Source: Verrucomicrobiota bacterium (GTDB lineage: Bacteria; Chlamydiota; Chlamydiia; Chlamydiales; Rhabdochlamydiaceae). Taken from it: DNA of 64,000 nt. Of the stretch, positions 18,101-28,492 are shown one piece after another; position 1 is the first letter of the stretch; the number at the start of each line of letters is the position of its first letter. The DNA lies in assembly GCA_018240065.1 (NCBI GenBank), contig JAFEGH010000010.1, forward strand, positions 53,538 to 117,537, read 5' to 3'. The position numbers and the translations under genes are program-made. A model generated the notes under the pieces. It was not told the DNA's origin, ran no database searches, and saw nothing but the letters and a program-made list of their open reading frames with translations.

Positions 18101-19366
18101 TCAACGAGCCGGCTTAAATGCTGCAGCGTATTTCCGTGTGTAGAAGAACATCAGAACACTGGCCAATGCGAGCAGCGCTCCGCCAATGCCAATGATATGA
18201 TTGGCGCCCATGACATCAAGCAGATTGGAGCCAAAACCTGAGACGACCCAGGCGACTGCCATCGTGGCAATCGCAATCCCCATCACCCACCCTTGTGAGC
18301 GTTTATCGGCGACATTGGAAAACGAGGTCAGCATGGTCGTGTAAGCCAGCATGTCGGACGCCGCGATCGGCAGGGCGAGCGCCCAGACCCAAAATGAGGA
18401 AAGGGGCAGGAAGAAAAATAGCTGGCCGATCGCCGTAACAAGCATGGCATAGACGGAAATCGACTCGGCGGAGTATTTCCTGGCGACCCTTCTGGCGATG
18501 AAGAACATTCCGAATGTGAAACCCACTCCGATCCATCCGTTGAAAGCTCCCAGCTCCCAGTTCGGATAGTCGAAGCTCTTTTTTAAATAGATCAAACCGA
18601 GAGTAAAAAAGAGGGAAAACCCAATCTGCATCGAGAAAAAAATCAGGGAAAGGAGTCTTAACCGCGCGCTCTTAAACGCCTTGACGAAGATCAGAATGGG
18701 TTCCAGGACATTGAACGATTTTTTTCGGGCCAGAGAGAAAGTTTCCTTAAAGGCGGCGGCGATCCACAAAACGCAAATGACGCTGAGCAGGGCGGCAAGA
18801 TAAAAGGGAGTGGAAAAGTTGAAACTTCTCCCGATCGACGCATCGGAAAGGACTCCCCCAAAAATGGGCCCCAGAATCAATCCTATCGACAGGGTAAGGC
18901 CGATCAGGCTCATGTTGAACGTCTTGTTTTGCGGGGTGCTCTGGTCGACAATGGAGGCCTGTACGATGGGCTGGGATCCTGCAAAAAGACCCGACAACGC
19001 TCGTCCGAGGAGAATCAAAAAAAGAGAGGAAAGGGAAACTCCCAGTCCCATGAAGAGAAAACTCACAGCGATGCCGCCCATGCAAAGGAGAATGATTTTC
19101 TTGCGTCCGAACATATCGGAGAGATGCCCAAGCATGGAAGCGCCGAAAAACATGAATAAGGGATAGAGCAGATAGCTCAGTCCGAGATAAAAATTGGCCG
19201 CATCGTGGGACGTTGATGAGAACAAGGTCGTCTGCGTCGTAAACAAACCGGCCATGATCGGGTAGACTAAGCCGAATCCCAGGTTATCGATGATGATCGC
19301 CAAAAGGCATGGCGCCATCTGCAATAGGCTCAGGGAAGATTTGTTTTTTTTCCTCATTCCGACCAT
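18101..19366 (-). CDS. MFS transporter, TetA/drug-H+ antiporter type
   Basis: This 421-residue protein has about twelve hydrophobic segments. The loop 2-3 motif reads GHLSDMFGRKKIIL. Motif C-like glycines occur in helix 5 (SIGLILGPIFGGVLSD). Both are typical of the 12-helix drug:proton antiporter group, where the helix 5 motif marks exporters. Start choice is between Met1 and Met4 (MRKKNKSS); both are upstream of the first helix. The gene converges on the ABC permease. Substrate cannot be predicted. Chlamydiae also use MFS proteins for nucleotide or metabolite uptake, but the helix 5 motif argues for efflux. Confidence 0.85.
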   Translation of the reverse strand: MVGMRKKNKSSLSLLQMAPCLLAIIIDNLGFGLVYPIMAGLFTTQTTLFSSTSHDAANFYLGLSYLLYPLFMFFGASMLGHLSDMFGRKKIILLCMGGIAVSFLFMGLGVSLSSLFLILLGRALSGLFAGSQPIVQASIVDQSTPQNKTFNMSLIGLTLSIGLILGPIFGGVLSDASIGRSFNFSTPFYLAALLSVICVLWIAAAFKETFSLARKKSFNVLEPILIFVKAFKSARLRLLSLIFFSMQIGFSLFFTLGLIYLKKSFDYPNWELGAFNGWIGVGFTFGMFFIARRVARKYSAESISVYAMLVTAIGQLFFFLPLSSFWVWALALPIAASDMLAYTTMLTSFSNVADKRSQGWVMGIAIATMAVAWVVSGFGSNLLDVMGANHIIGIGGALLALASVLMFFYTRKYAAAFKPAR

Positions 19367-19388
19367 CCAAAATTATATGTTTAGAACC

Positions 19389-21965
19389 TTAAATTGTTAT
19401 GTCGTCAGACCGATCTTCCGAAGGGCCATTGAGAGCATCGATCGTCTCCATACAGCGGACCATGACGTCGATTTGACCTGGATCAAGCCCTACCGTGAGC
19501 CGCACGGTGGTGCACTCTTTGCCAAAGAGCACCGCCAGATTGGGATGAGTGAATCCAATTCCCGGACGAAATAAAAGAGGATAGCCTGCCTGCATCGATT
19601 TAATAGTGAGAAACACACCGACCAGGAGTTCTCCTCTAAAAGCATGCATTGGCCCGAAAATCTTGATATCAATAAAAGTGGGGTCCGCGTCAGGATCGAC
19701 AGGGATGACGCGATATTTGCGGTTGTTTTGATGATAAAAGCTGGCGGGAATCCTGTTCAATACAGCGCGGGTGTTGTCAAAGATCTGCTTTCTGTACTGC
19801 TCCAAATAAGGTGCGGCGTGTTGATAGGCAAGACTGAACCAATTGACGCTCAAGTGATCGGTCACTAATACTGGATCCTTCAACAGGCCATCGAAAAAGG
19901 ACCATTTAGAATCTCGATTGTGCACCATGAAAAAAGGAGCTCCACAGTAGTTGTCCATCCCAAATAGATCAAACTTAAGGCCGCTGCGGTAAAAAATGAG
20001 GTTGAGATCGCCTCTTTCTATCTCCTTTTGGAACTCGGCGAGCAGCCTGCCAACCCGGGGAGAATCGCTAAAATCCAGAGTACAGTCCACAGCGACGGAC
20101 AGAGACCTTCCCTCCCGTACTCTCAATGCTTTATGAAGAACCTCTGCGATCTTTTCCACATGGTACTCTGTGGCTTGATACTCTGTCACTTTAGAGTTGA
20201 TCCTTTTGACTGTGGGGTTGAATTGAGCCAGGATGAGATCGACATCTTTCCACTCTTCTTCTCCCGCTTCCTGAATCGGAGTTGCATGCTTTGCAACCCG
20301 CTCGGTAGCATGAATGCATTCAAAGTAGGAATTTTCACCATAAAGAATGCGCGGAGATCTTCCTAAAGTTCTTTCGACTGCCTTAAAAATCCCTCCCAAA
20401 CTTGTCATTGCCGAAGAGTGGATCGTAAATCCTGTCAGAGGCTGAAGATCCGGGGGAATGGAGGAGAGATGATGCCGGAAGGCATCGCGGAAATCCGCCT
20501 GTGAAAAAGGAGAGAAGATTTCAAGTAGCGAGGTAAGGTCGGCATGGACCTGTTCAAGACGAGATACCGTGTCCTGAAACGAACCCTTGACCTCTTCCTG
20601 AGTAATCCGCTCAAGCTCCTGCTTGATCTTCGCAAAGCAAACTGCTGTCGCCGAAGAGCGGGTCGGCGAGCGTGAGACCTCCTCCCACTTTTCTTTAGGC
20701 GTAAAAGCGCAAAGATCTTTGAGAACTTGGACCGTCCCTTTGAACATCAGGGACTTTTGCGGATGCTTGGATTTCCATCCCTGCTCGATCGCGTTGAAAA
20801 AACTGGCATACTCCTCTTGTGAATCGAGCTGCTTCAAACCATTTGAAGTAGAACTCTGCACAGGCTGGGATGGGTCTAAAGAAACTACAAATCGATCTAA
20901 CTCGATGCGGTTTGCCGTGAGGCCAAACCGGGATATCCATTCCAAAAGAAACTCGTAGTGCTTCTCTGTGTTTTCCTCGGATGAAGAGGACAGCGGCAGC
21001 AGCCGCATACCCCCGATCTCTCTCTGCTCCACTCTTTGGACACAGAGGAACTGGTCCATATCCAACCCGCTCCGATGGCAACATTTGGCAAACTCTTGTT
21101 CGTAACACTGCCATGCGTCGAGCCATTGTTTTCGATCGCTGGTATTTCTCGGGAGAACAGCGCTCAAATCGACGACGACAGGGAAGTGGGCGGTTTCAAT
21201 AATCTGCGCCAGTCTTTCGACGGAGCGCTGTATAGTCTCCTCTTCCAGCGCTTCAAAACACACTGGGAGGTAGTCTGCAATTCGGGAGGGGCGCGTCAAA
21301 ATCAAAGGAAAATCCTGAGGATGAGGGAGGGATTTTTTCCAGGCTTCGATTCTATTTTTGTATGTATCTGAGGGCTTATTGGCAGGGTCTCTGGCATAGG
21401 AATTTGTGGACTCAGGATGCATCTGAAGAGAGATCCCGAACGAGGAACACATCCAGTCTACAAGGAATGGATAGCATCCTGTCGTTTTGGCAAGCCACCT
21501 TCTCTGAAGGAAGTCGAGGAGTTCTTTATCTTCCTGCGAATCAACTGGAATCTCTGAGAGCAATTGATTGTTTCGCTCCCACGAAGAATGGGAAGAAGGC
21601 ATCTGCTTAAACAAGAAAGAAAAAAGGGGGGATTTCTTAAACCCTTGAGCAAAAGAATGAATGGTTGCTATCCCGAAGATGCGGCTCGAGAGAAAGCATT
21701 CTTTTCCAATTGTTGAAGCCCAGGGAGTCAGTTGACTGAGGCTCCAACCGATACCGGACAGAAGAGTGGCTGATCCAAAGACAGTGCCGGCTCCAAGATA
21801 GAGCGTCGAGTCGAAAAGAGAATGAAAAGCGGGCTCGAGTTTCTCATGCCAGCCTGGGGTTGTTGTGGAGGGCTGGCTGGCGATTTCTACATTAAATTTT
21901 GAAACGGAGGATTCGGGAGAGGAGGGAGTTGCAGCACAGAGAAGCAATAGGGAAAGGAGAATCAT
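19389..21965 (-). CDS. Unknown 858-residue protein at the CT711 position
   Basis: I do not recognise a known domain. Residues 1-12 are a short hydrophobic leader with a Cys at position 10 that is not a canonical lipobox, followed by a Ser/Thr/Pro linker. Residues about 54-80 form a second hydrophobic Gly-rich stretch. The remainder is soluble and mixed alpha/beta, with several Trp/Tyr-rich segments near the C-terminus (about 715-830). It lies directly downstream of pckG on the same strand. In C. trachomatis the gene after pckA is CT711, reported as a T3S-exported protein, so position suggests, but does not prove, an orthologous or analogous secreted protein. There is no strong ribosome site at the ATG. 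Confidence 0.8.
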   Translation of the reverse strand: MILLSLLLLCAATPSSPESSVSKFNVEIASQPSTTTPGWHEKLEPAFHSLFDSTLYLGAGTVFGSATLLSGIGWSLSQLTPWASTIGKECFLSSRIFGIATIHSFAQGFKKSPLFSFLFKQMPSSHSSWERNNQLLSEIPVDSQEDKELLDFLQRRWLAKTTGCYPFLVDWMCSSFGISLQMHPESTNSYARDPANKPSDTYKNRIEAWKKSLPHPQDFPLILTRPSRIADYLPVCFEALEEETIQRSVERLAQIIETAHFPVVVDLSAVLPRNTSDRKQWLDAWQCYEQEFAKCCHRSGLDMDQFLCVQRVEQREIGGMRLLPLSSSSEENTEKHYEFLLEWISRFGLTANRIELDRFVVSLDPSQPVQSSTSNGLKQLDSQEEYASFFNAIEQGWKSKHPQKSLMFKGTVQVLKDLCAFTPKEKWEEVSRSPTRSSATAVCFAKIKQELERITQEEVKGSFQDTVSRLEQVHADLTSLLEIFSPFSQADFRDAFRHHLSSIPPDLQPLTGFTIHSSAMTSLGGIFKAVERTLGRSPRILYGENSYFECIHATERVAKHATPIQEAGEEEWKDVDLILAQFNPTVKRINSKVTEYQATEYHVEKIAEVLHKALRVREGRSLSVAVDCTLDFSDSPRVGRLLAEFQKEIERGDLNLIFYRSGLKFDLFGMDNYCGAPFFMVHNRDSKWSFFDGLLKDPVLVTDHLSVNWFSLAYQHAAPYLEQYRKQIFDNTRAVLNRIPASFYHQNNRKYRVIPVDPDADPTFIDIKIFGPMHAFRGELLVGVFLTIKSMQAGYPLLFRPGIGFTHPNLAVLFGKECTTVRLTVGLDPGQIDVMVRCMETIDALNGPSEDRSDDITI

Positions 21966-22050
21966 CTGAGTTCTTCATGAGTTTCTTTTCCTATAAACGA
22001 TAAGTTTTTTTTTCTCTACATGTCATTTGGACAGGCTCTCCGGATCAGCT

Positions 22051-23856
22051 TTAACTTAATCGGGATTTAAGAGCCTCTAGCTCGTCGTGGATACCTTGGG
22101 GAAGATGCCGTCCGAAGAGTGAAAAGTAGGCAGTCAGTTCTCTCTCCTCTCTTTTCCAGGCATTGATGTCGACCTCGAACAATTGGCGCAGCGCCTCTTT
22201 GGAAAGGTTCAAACCGGACAGGTCGAGGCTCTCTTCCGTCGGAAGAAAGCCGATAGGGGTGATTTGCCCAGAGGTGCGGTCGCTTGTTCTTTCGAAGATC
22301 CATTTCAGCACACGGGAATTCTCGCCAAAGCCTGGCCAAAGAAACTTCCCCGAGGCGTCTTTGCGGAACCAGTTGACATGATAGATCCGGGGCATTTTTC
22401 TGCCCACGCCCTCGCCCATTTTGAGCCAGTGGCCAAAGTAATCTCCCATGTTATAGCCGCAGAACGGCAGCATCGCGAAGGGATCATGGCGCAATTTGCC
22501 CACCTCCCCTTTGGCCGCGGCTGTCATTTCAGAGGATACGGAAGCGCCGACAAACGTCCCGTGGGCCCATGAGAGGGCCTCATAGACCAGAGGAACGACG
22601 GTCGATCTGCGTCCTCCAAAGATAATGGCGGAAATAGGAACTCCTTGCGGATCCTGCCAGGCGGGATCGATCACGGGGCATTGAAAGGCGGGAGTGGTGA
22701 ATCGGCCGTTGGGATGGGCAGCTTTGCGCCCGCAATCGGGAGTCCAGGATTCCCCCGTCCAGTCGGTAAGATGAGCTGGGGAAGCCGAGGTCATCCCTTC
22801 CCACCAGATATCTTTGTCGTCCGTGAGCGCGACGTTGGTGAAAATCGTGTTGCGCTCGATTGTGCGCATTGCATTGGGATTGGAATCAAAAGAAGTGCCG
22901 GGGGCGACACCAAAGAAGCCCGCTTCGGGATTGATCGCATACAGCCTGCCATCCTCTCCAAAGCGCATCCATGCGATATCATCGCCGACGCATTCCACTT
23001 TCCACCCTTTCAGGGTAGGCAGGAGCATCGCCAGGTTCGTCTTGCCGCAGGCGCTGGGAAAAGCAGCTGCAAAATATTTTTTTTCACCTTCAGGGTTTGT
23101 GATCCCCATGATCAGCATATGTTCTGCCATCCAGCCATGGTCGCGTGCCATCACGGAGGCGATGCGCAGAGCAAAACTTTTTTTTCCAAGCAGAGCGTTA
23201 CCGCCATAGCCGCTGCCAAAAGACCAAATGCTTCGCTCTTCGGGGAAATGAACGATGTACTTCTCCTCGGCACAGCAGGGCCACTGCATATCCGGTTTAC
23301 CATCTCCAAGAGGAACCCCAAGAGAGTGCATGCACGGCACAAAAAATCCATCGCCCAGTTTCTTGACGACCTCTTTGCCGATGCGTGTCATGATGCGCAT
23401 ATTGCAGACGACATAGGGAGAGTCGGTAATTTGGACTCCGATGTGGCTCAACTCAGAACTCAAAGGCCCCAGACAAAAAGGGATCACATACAGCGTGCGT
23501 CCTTTCATGGATCCATTGAATTTGGATTTGAGCAAAGAAAGCATTTCGACAGGGTCGCGCCAATTGTTCGTCGGTCCCGCATCCTCTTTGGATCTGGAAC
23601 AGATGAACGTCGACTCTTCGACTCTGGCGACATCGGCCGGAGAAGAGTGGCACCAATAGGAATGGGGACGTTTTTCTGGATTGAGAGGAACAAAGACCCC
23701 TTTGGCGACAAGCTGATCGCACAGGGACTGGTATTCTTCTAAAGAACCGTCGCAGAGATGGACTCGGTCAGGCTTGCATAGATGAACGGCGTCCTCGATC
23801 CACTCGATCAGACGCAGATTCTGCGACCAATCGCGCAAAGGCACATTATAAGTCAT
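22051..23856 (-). CDS. pckG: Phosphoenolpyruvate carboxykinase (GTP)
   Basis: This 601-residue enzyme interconverts oxaloacetate and phosphoenolpyruvate with GTP/GDP. The GTP-type nucleotide site [19 protein letters not shown] with its reactive Cys, the [12 protein letters not shown] segment and the metal-binding regions are present, and the length matches the family. The open frame runs upstream into mreB, but the correct start is the ATG at 23856 ([10 protein letters not shown]). It has GGAG 8 bases before it and gives the normal length. It lies 22 bases after mreB, the same order (mreB, pck) as in Chlamydia. It links the TCA cycle to gluconeogenesis. Confidence 0.96.
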   Translation of the reverse strand: MTYNVPLRDWSQNLRLIEWIEDAVHLCKPDRVHLCDGSLEEYQSLCDQLVAKGVFVPLNPEKRPHSYWCHSSPADVARVEESTFICSRSKEDAGPTNNWRDPVEMLSLLKSKFNGSMKGRTLYVIPFCLGPLSSELSHIGVQITDSPYVVCNMRIMTRIGKEVVKKLGDGFFVPCMHSLGVPLGDGKPDMQWPCCAEEKYIVHFPEERSIWSFGSGYGGNALLGKKSFALRIASVMARDHGWMAEHMLIMGITNPEGEKKYFAAAFPSACGKTNLAMLLPTLKGWKVECVGDDIAWMRFGEDGRLYAINPEAGFFGVAPGTSFDSNPNAMRTIERNTIFTNVALTDDKDIWWEGMTSASPAHLTDWTGESWTPDCGRKAAHPNGRFTTPAFQCPVIDPAWQDPQGVPISAIIFGGRRSTVVPLVYEALSWAHGTFVGASVSSEMTAAAKGEVGKLRHDPFAMLPFCGYNMGDYFGHWLKMGEGVGRKMPRIYHVNWFRKDASGKFLWPGFGENSRVLKWIFERTSDRTSGQITPIGFLPTEESLDLSGLNLSKEALRQLFEVDINAWKREERELTAYFSLFGRHLPQGIHDELEALKSRLS

Positions 23857-23878
23857 ATGAAAAACTCCTCGCTGCAGT

Positions 23879-24976
23879 TTAAACAGCCAGGGCTTTGCGC
23901 TTTTTGAACTTGTCGAGGTATTCGAGGGCTTTTCCCGTGCCAAGGCAAACGGCCAGGAGCGGATTGGGCGCAATGATGACAGGAAGCCCTGTCTCTTTAA
24001 TGAGCGCTTTATCAAGCCCTTTGATCAACGCGCCGCCGCCAGCTAGCACCATGCCGCGCTCAACAAGATCGGCTGCAAGCTCGGGAGGGCATTTTTCGAG
24101 TGCGAGTTTGACGCTTTCGACGATCTGCTGGATCGGTTCGGCAAGGCACTCTCTGATCTCGACGGAGTTGATCCGTTTTGTGATCGGGAGTCCTGCCACC
24201 TGGTCGCGTCCGCGCACTTCCATCTCGAGCTCGTGGTCGCCGAGAGGATAAGCAGAGCCGATCGTCATTTTGATTTCTTCGGCGGTTCTCGGTCCGATCA
24301 TCAAGTTGTAAGTGCGGCGCATGTAATTGACGATGCACTCGTCGAACTCATCGCCGGCAATGCGCAGAGATCTGGACTCGACAATGCCTCCGAGAGAAAT
24401 GATGGCGATCTCGGTCGTGCCGCCGCCGATGTCGATGATCATGTTTGCGGACGGCTCATGCACAGGCAGGTCGACGCCGATCGCCGCCGCCATCGGCTCT
24501 TCGATCAGAATGACTTCCTGGGCGCCGGCCCGCAGGGCAGAATCTTCAACGGCGCGCTTTTCTACGCCGGTGATCCCGGAAGGGACTGCGATCAAAATCT
24601 TGGGACGGAATAAACTGCGGGCTGGAGTGACGCGCTTAAGGAGGGCCCGGATCATCCCTTCTGCAATCTCAAAGTCGGCGATCACGCCGTCTTTCATGGG
24701 GCGAACAGCCAGGATTTTGCGTGGAGTCTTGCCGAGCATCGCTTTGGCCTTGTGACCCACGGCGAGAACTTCCCCGCTGGAGGCATCTACTGCGACGACC
24801 GAAGGTTCGGCCAGGACAATTCCTTTGCCGCGAACGTAGACGAGCGTGTTGGCAGTACCAAGGTCAATGCCGATGTCGCTGGAAAAAATACCCGAGACCT
24901 GGCCGAACTTATCGAAAAGGCCGCGCCCAAGTTTATCGAATATTTGTTTCAAATTAAATTGATTTCCTGATGCCAT
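23879..24976 (-). CDS. mreB: Rod-shape/division protein MreB
   Basis: This 365-residue actin homolog shows phosphate-1 motif [17 protein letters not shown], phosphate-2 motif [19 protein letters not shown] and the adenosine motif [14 protein letters not shown]. It forms membrane-associated filaments on the inner face of the cytoplasmic membrane. In Chlamydiae, which lack FtsZ, it organises septal peptidoglycan synthesis at division. The N-terminus carries an extra roughly 25 residues ([20 protein letters not shown]) with amphipathic character, as in other chlamydial MreB proteins that use it for membrane binding. The gene sits between the SNF2 helicase and pckG, all on the minus strand. Confidence 0.96.
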   Translation of the reverse strand: MASGNQFNLKQIFDKLGRGLFDKFGQVSGIFSSDIGIDLGTANTLVYVRGKGIVLAEPSVVAVDASSGEVLAVGHKAKAMLGKTPRKILAVRPMKDGVIADFEIAEGMIRALLKRVTPARSLFRPKILIAVPSGITGVEKRAVEDSALRAGAQEVILIEEPMAAAIGVDLPVHEPSANMIIDIGGGTTEIAIISLGGIVESRSLRIAGDEFDECIVNYMRRTYNLMIGPRTAEEIKMTIGSAYPLGDHELEMEVRGRDQVAGLPITKRINSVEIRECLAEPIQQIVESVKLALEKCPPELAADLVERGMVLAGGGALIKGLDKALIKETGLPVIIAPNPLLAVCLGTGKALEYLDKFKKRKALAV

Positions 24977-25000
24977 AGATTACTAATTTTCAATGTTGCT

Positions 25001-28000
25001 TCAAGTTTTAAGAAGCTCTAACACATCTTCCCAAGTGAGTTTTGCAATTGCTTCATCATCGCAGCTCACGACTTTCTTGACCAATCCTTTTTTCTTCTTC
25101 TGCATCTCTGCAATTTTCTCTTCAATCGTATTTAAAGTGATCAATTTATATGCAGAGACCGAATTCTTTTGGCCAAGCCTGTGGACGCGATCGGTGGCCT
25201 GGCTCTCGACGGCGGGGTTCCACCACATATCATAATGGATCACCGTATCGGCGCCGACAAGGTTGAGGCCCGTGCCGCCCGCCTTGAGCGAGACGAGGAA
25301 AACGGGGATGTTCTTGTCTTCGTTGAACTGCTTGACCACTTCCAGGCGGTTCTTGCTCGAGCCGTCGAGGTAGGAGAATCGGATCCCCTTTGCCTCGAAA
25401 TCCTCGCTCATGATCTGCAGCATGCGTGTATATTGAGAGAAGATGACGGTCTTGTGTTTGCCTTCGATCAGTGTCTGCAGAAGGTCGATCAGCATGTCGT
25501 ATTTGGCCGAGTCGCCCGGCTCCGCCTTCTCTTTGGCGAAGATCGCCGGATGGCAGCAGATCTGTTTGAGGCGGGTTAGAGTCGCCAGGACATGGATCTG
25601 GACGCGGTCGAACCCGTCGCGCTGAACGAGCTTGACCAGCTCGTCTCTTGCCGACTCAGCGTAGGAGCGGTAGAGCTCCTGCTGCACTTCGGAGAGCTGG
25701 CAATGGTAGACAAGCTCGGAAACCGGAGGCAAGTCGTCGAGAACGTCGACCTTCATCCTGCGTAAAATAAACGGCGAGACTTTCTTTCGCAGGTACTCGA
25801 GGTTCTTCGTCTGCTCTTTTCCGGAGACGCGGATGTATTTTTCGACAAAACGGTCGTAGCTTCCCAAAAAGCCCGGCATCAGGAAATCAAAAAGGCTCCA
25901 CAGCTCGTCGAGTGAATTTTCGATCGGAGTGCCCGAAAGGATAAGGCGGTGCTCGGCATGGACCATTTTGACAGATTTGGCATTGCGCGTGCCGCGGTTC
26001 TTGATATGCTGGGCCTCATCGAGGATCACATAACTGAAATTAGTCGCCTTGTAATGCTCGATGTCCTTTTGCAGAAGGGTGTACGATGTGACGAGCACAT
26101 CGAAATTTTCCATCTGTTCGATCGTTTTCTTGCGATTTGAAGGGATCCCGTCGACGACCGTGACTTTGAACTTGGGATTGAATTTGGCGAACTCTTCTTT
26201 CCAGTTATATAGAAGAGAGGTCGGACAGACGATCAGAGCGTGGCCCGGCTTCTTCTTCATATGCTGCGTCAGGGCGACGATCGCCTGGAGCGTCTTTCCA
26301 AGCCCCATATCATCCGCCAGGATGCCGTTTAGGAACATCAGCCTCAGCCGTTCGAGCCAGCGCACCCCTTCCTGCTGATAAGCGCGCAGAGTCGCTTTGA
26401 CATCGTTGGGAACATCGGTGAAGGTCAGCATTTTCTCGCCGAGCATCTGCTTGCGTATCTCGATCAGCTTATCGGTCATGGAGAAGGCGACGGGGAGACC
26501 CTCGAATTGGGAGGCGTCGATGTTGGCAAGACTCCACAACGGTCTTTCCATCTTGTAGTTTTCCATCACTTCGATCCCCATTTCATCGAAGAGCTGGATC
26601 ACGCCGCTCAAGCGGTCGAGGTCCAGAACCAGGATTTTGGGCATCTTGCCACCCTCGGCCCCCTTCTTGGCCTTCGATTTCGGAGAGTCGAGTTCGATAA
26701 ACGAGCGTTTGGCGCCCATGCATTCCCAGAGCTGGTCGAGGCGGACGCCCTTTAAAGCGCCATCGACAATAAGCTCAATCTCGTAAGCGTCGATCCTGGC
26801 CGTATGGCTGAGCTGCAGGGTAAACTTGGTCTGGTCATAAATGAACTGATCGAGCAGGTTTTGCGGGCAATTGAACTTAACGCGATGCTGGTTGCGAGGG
26901 ATCACATCGGTCATGAATTCGACGATCTTCTTTTCCGATTTGGAGACGTAGACACCGGTCTCCTGATTGAAAATGAAATCCTGGAACAGATCTTCCAGGA
27001 TCTGACGTTCTTCGACTAAATTGCGCGCAAGGATCCCCTGCTGCGTAACGAAAGAAGAGACGTCTTCGTAATTCAGCTTCAAGGCCACGGAAGGTATTTT
27101 ATGGTCGTCGTAAATAAAGTGAAGGCTGGCGTCGAGCTCCCCATCGAGATAGGAGATGTCGCAGACCGCCTCGACGCTGCCGACAAACGGAAGAGTGACG
27201 AAATCCTCGATCGCCTGCTGCTCGGCGACTTCAGCATAGCGGGCCAATTGGGGCATCGCATTTTCAACAAATGTCCCAAACAGCGGTTCGGGCACTGTCA
27301 TATCGCGGATCTGGCGCAGGTTGCGCAAATGAACCCGTGTAATGTTTTCAGGGAAGCGGTAATACGCGTTTTTAAAGAGCATTCCTGGCAGGGCGCATTC
27401 AAAAAAGCGAACGTCTTCCAGCGTGACAGCCTCTTCCCCGACGAGCACATGGGGATTGACCAGGATCTTGGATGTGGGCGGCTTGATGTACTCCAGAGAA
27501 AAACGCAAGTGCGCCGGCACAGGGGAAAAACGCAGAGGCGTTTCCATGGTGCCTTCATAAAGGCCGGGCAGCGGCGGGAGATCCTCTTCCTGCGCGACAA
27601 ATCCATGCTTGATATATTGCGCCGAGACGATGTCGTACGCTTTGGCCAGGACCATACCGAAAGTTTCGAGATCAAGCTGGGCGACTCTTAAAGCCCTCTC
27701 TGAATTGGCGCTGTCGCTAAAGCGGGCCTGATCGCGCACCATCCGCACGATTTCCTGCTGTGCAGCATCGAAAGATTTAAGAGAAAAACAATATTTTTTC
27801 CCTCCGATGAAGATCGGCTCCTCATAGCGGAGAGCATCGATGAATGGACGGATCTGGGGGATATAAAGGGGTTTGGAGCGGAAAGGAAGGCGCAAAGCGA
27901 GCTGAATTTCCACAATCCCCTTGCTCTCCGATTCCTGGCTTGGGTTGAAAATCAGGGCGAATTCCGCGCGGTCGAACTCCTGCTTTTCATGGGGTCTGAA

Positions 28001-28492
28001 GAAAGGAGACGCGGCCAAAAGTTGAGAAGAGACCACATATTCCTGAAGCAGCTGCTTCTGGTATTGTTCTTCCTGGCGCTGGACTTCCTTGGATTCCGCT
28101 TCTTTGATCTTCTCGAGGAGCTTTTTCTTCTCCTCTTTATCAATGGGCGATTTGCCGCCGATCTGCTTAAGGTCGGTTTCTTTGGAAAAGGCGACCAGAA
28201 TCTTGTCGATATGCTCTTCCAGATAGAAAAGGACTGCAGCCAGGTGCTGGCAATCATAGTTATAAGGACAGTCGCAATCGGAATCGATCGTCTGGCAATC
28301 GAGCCTGTCGATTTCGATTTCACTTTCGTAGCAGTTGTCGAACTGACCAAGAACTTTGGCGGAGACCCTCATCGTCTTGGCATCTAAATGTAAAAGCTTG
28401 GCGGACACGACTTTTTGCTTGTCGTAAAGGTCGCGCCCTTCTTTGACGATCGAAGAGGAAAAATCTTGTTTTAGCTTGCGAAAGTTCAACAT
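25001..28492 (-). CDS. SNF2-family helicase with SWIM zinc finger
   Basis: This 1163-residue protein starts with a SWIM zinc finger (Cys73, Cys75, Cys81, His83; CxC...CxH). A long middle region resembling the bacterial SNF2-associated domain follows, then a complete Swi2/Snf2 ATPase. The ATPase has DDMGLGKT (Walker A) at about residue 730, LDEAQHIKN (motif II) at about 825, LSGTPIEN (motif III), and the C-terminal helicase signatures SLKAGGTGLNLVGADTVIHYDMWWNP and QATDRVHRLGQ. Such proteins translocate on double-stranded DNA and remodel protein-DNA complexes, including RNA polymerase. It is the counterpart of C. trachomatis CT708 by order (beside mreB). No clear ribosome site precedes the ATG. 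Confidence 0.95.
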   Translation of the reverse strand: MLNFRKLKQDFSSSIVKEGRDLYDKQKVVSAKLLHLDAKTMRVSAKVLGQFDNCYESEIEIDRLDCQTIDSDCDCPYNYDCQHLAAVLFYLEEHIDKILVAFSKETDLKQIGGKSPIDKEEKKKLLEKIKEAESKEVQRQEEQYQKQLLQEYVVSSQLLAASPFFRPHEKQEFDRAEFALIFNPSQESESKGIVEIQLALRLPFRSKPLYIPQIRPFIDALRYEEPIFIGGKKYCFSLKSFDAAQQEIVRMVRDQARFSDSANSERALRVAQLDLETFGMVLAKAYDIVSAQYIKHGFVAQEEDLPPLPGLYEGTMETPLRFSPVPAHLRFSLEYIKPPTSKILVNPHVLVGEEAVTLEDVRFFECALPGMLFKNAYYRFPENITRVHLRNLRQIRDMTVPEPLFGTFVENAMPQLARYAEVAEQQAIEDFVTLPFVGSVEAVCDISYLDGELDASLHFIYDDHKIPSVALKLNYEDVSSFVTQQGILARNLVEERQILEDLFQDFIFNQETGVYVSKSEKKIVEFMTDVIPRNQHRVKFNCPQNLLDQFIYDQTKFTLQLSHTARIDAYEIELIVDGALKGVRLDQLWECMGAKRSFIELDSPKSKAKKGAEGGKMPKILVLDLDRLSGVIQLFDEMGIEVMENYKMERPLWSLANIDASQFEGLPVAFSMTDKLIEIRKQMLGEKMLTFTDVPNDVKATLRAYQQEGVRWLERLRLMFLNGILADDMGLGKTLQAIVALTQHMKKKPGHALIVCPTSLLYNWKEEFAKFNPKFKVTVVDGIPSNRKKTIEQMENFDVLVTSYTLLQKDIEHYKATNFSYVILDEAQHIKNRGTRNAKSVKMVHAEHRLILSGTPIENSLDELWSLFDFLMPGFLGSYDRFVEKYIRVSGKEQTKNLEYLRKKVSPFILRRMKVDVLDDLPPVSELVYHCQLSEVQQELYRSYAESARDELVKLVQRDGFDRVQIHVLATLTRLKQICCHPAIFAKEKAEPGDSAKYDMLIDLLQTLIEGKHKTVIFSQYTRMLQIMSEDFEAKGIRFSYLDGSSKNRLEVVKQFNEDKNIPVFLVSLKAGGTGLNLVGADTVIHYDMWWNPAVESQATDRVHRLGQKNSVSAYKLITLNTIEEKIAEMQKKKKGLVKKVVSCDDEAIAKLTWEDVLELLKT

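Noticed and set aside
23857..24015. Extension of the PEP carboxykinase frame upstream
   Set aside because: It overlaps the end of mreB, exceeds the family length, and the internal ATG at 23856 has a good ribosome site and the typical N-terminus.
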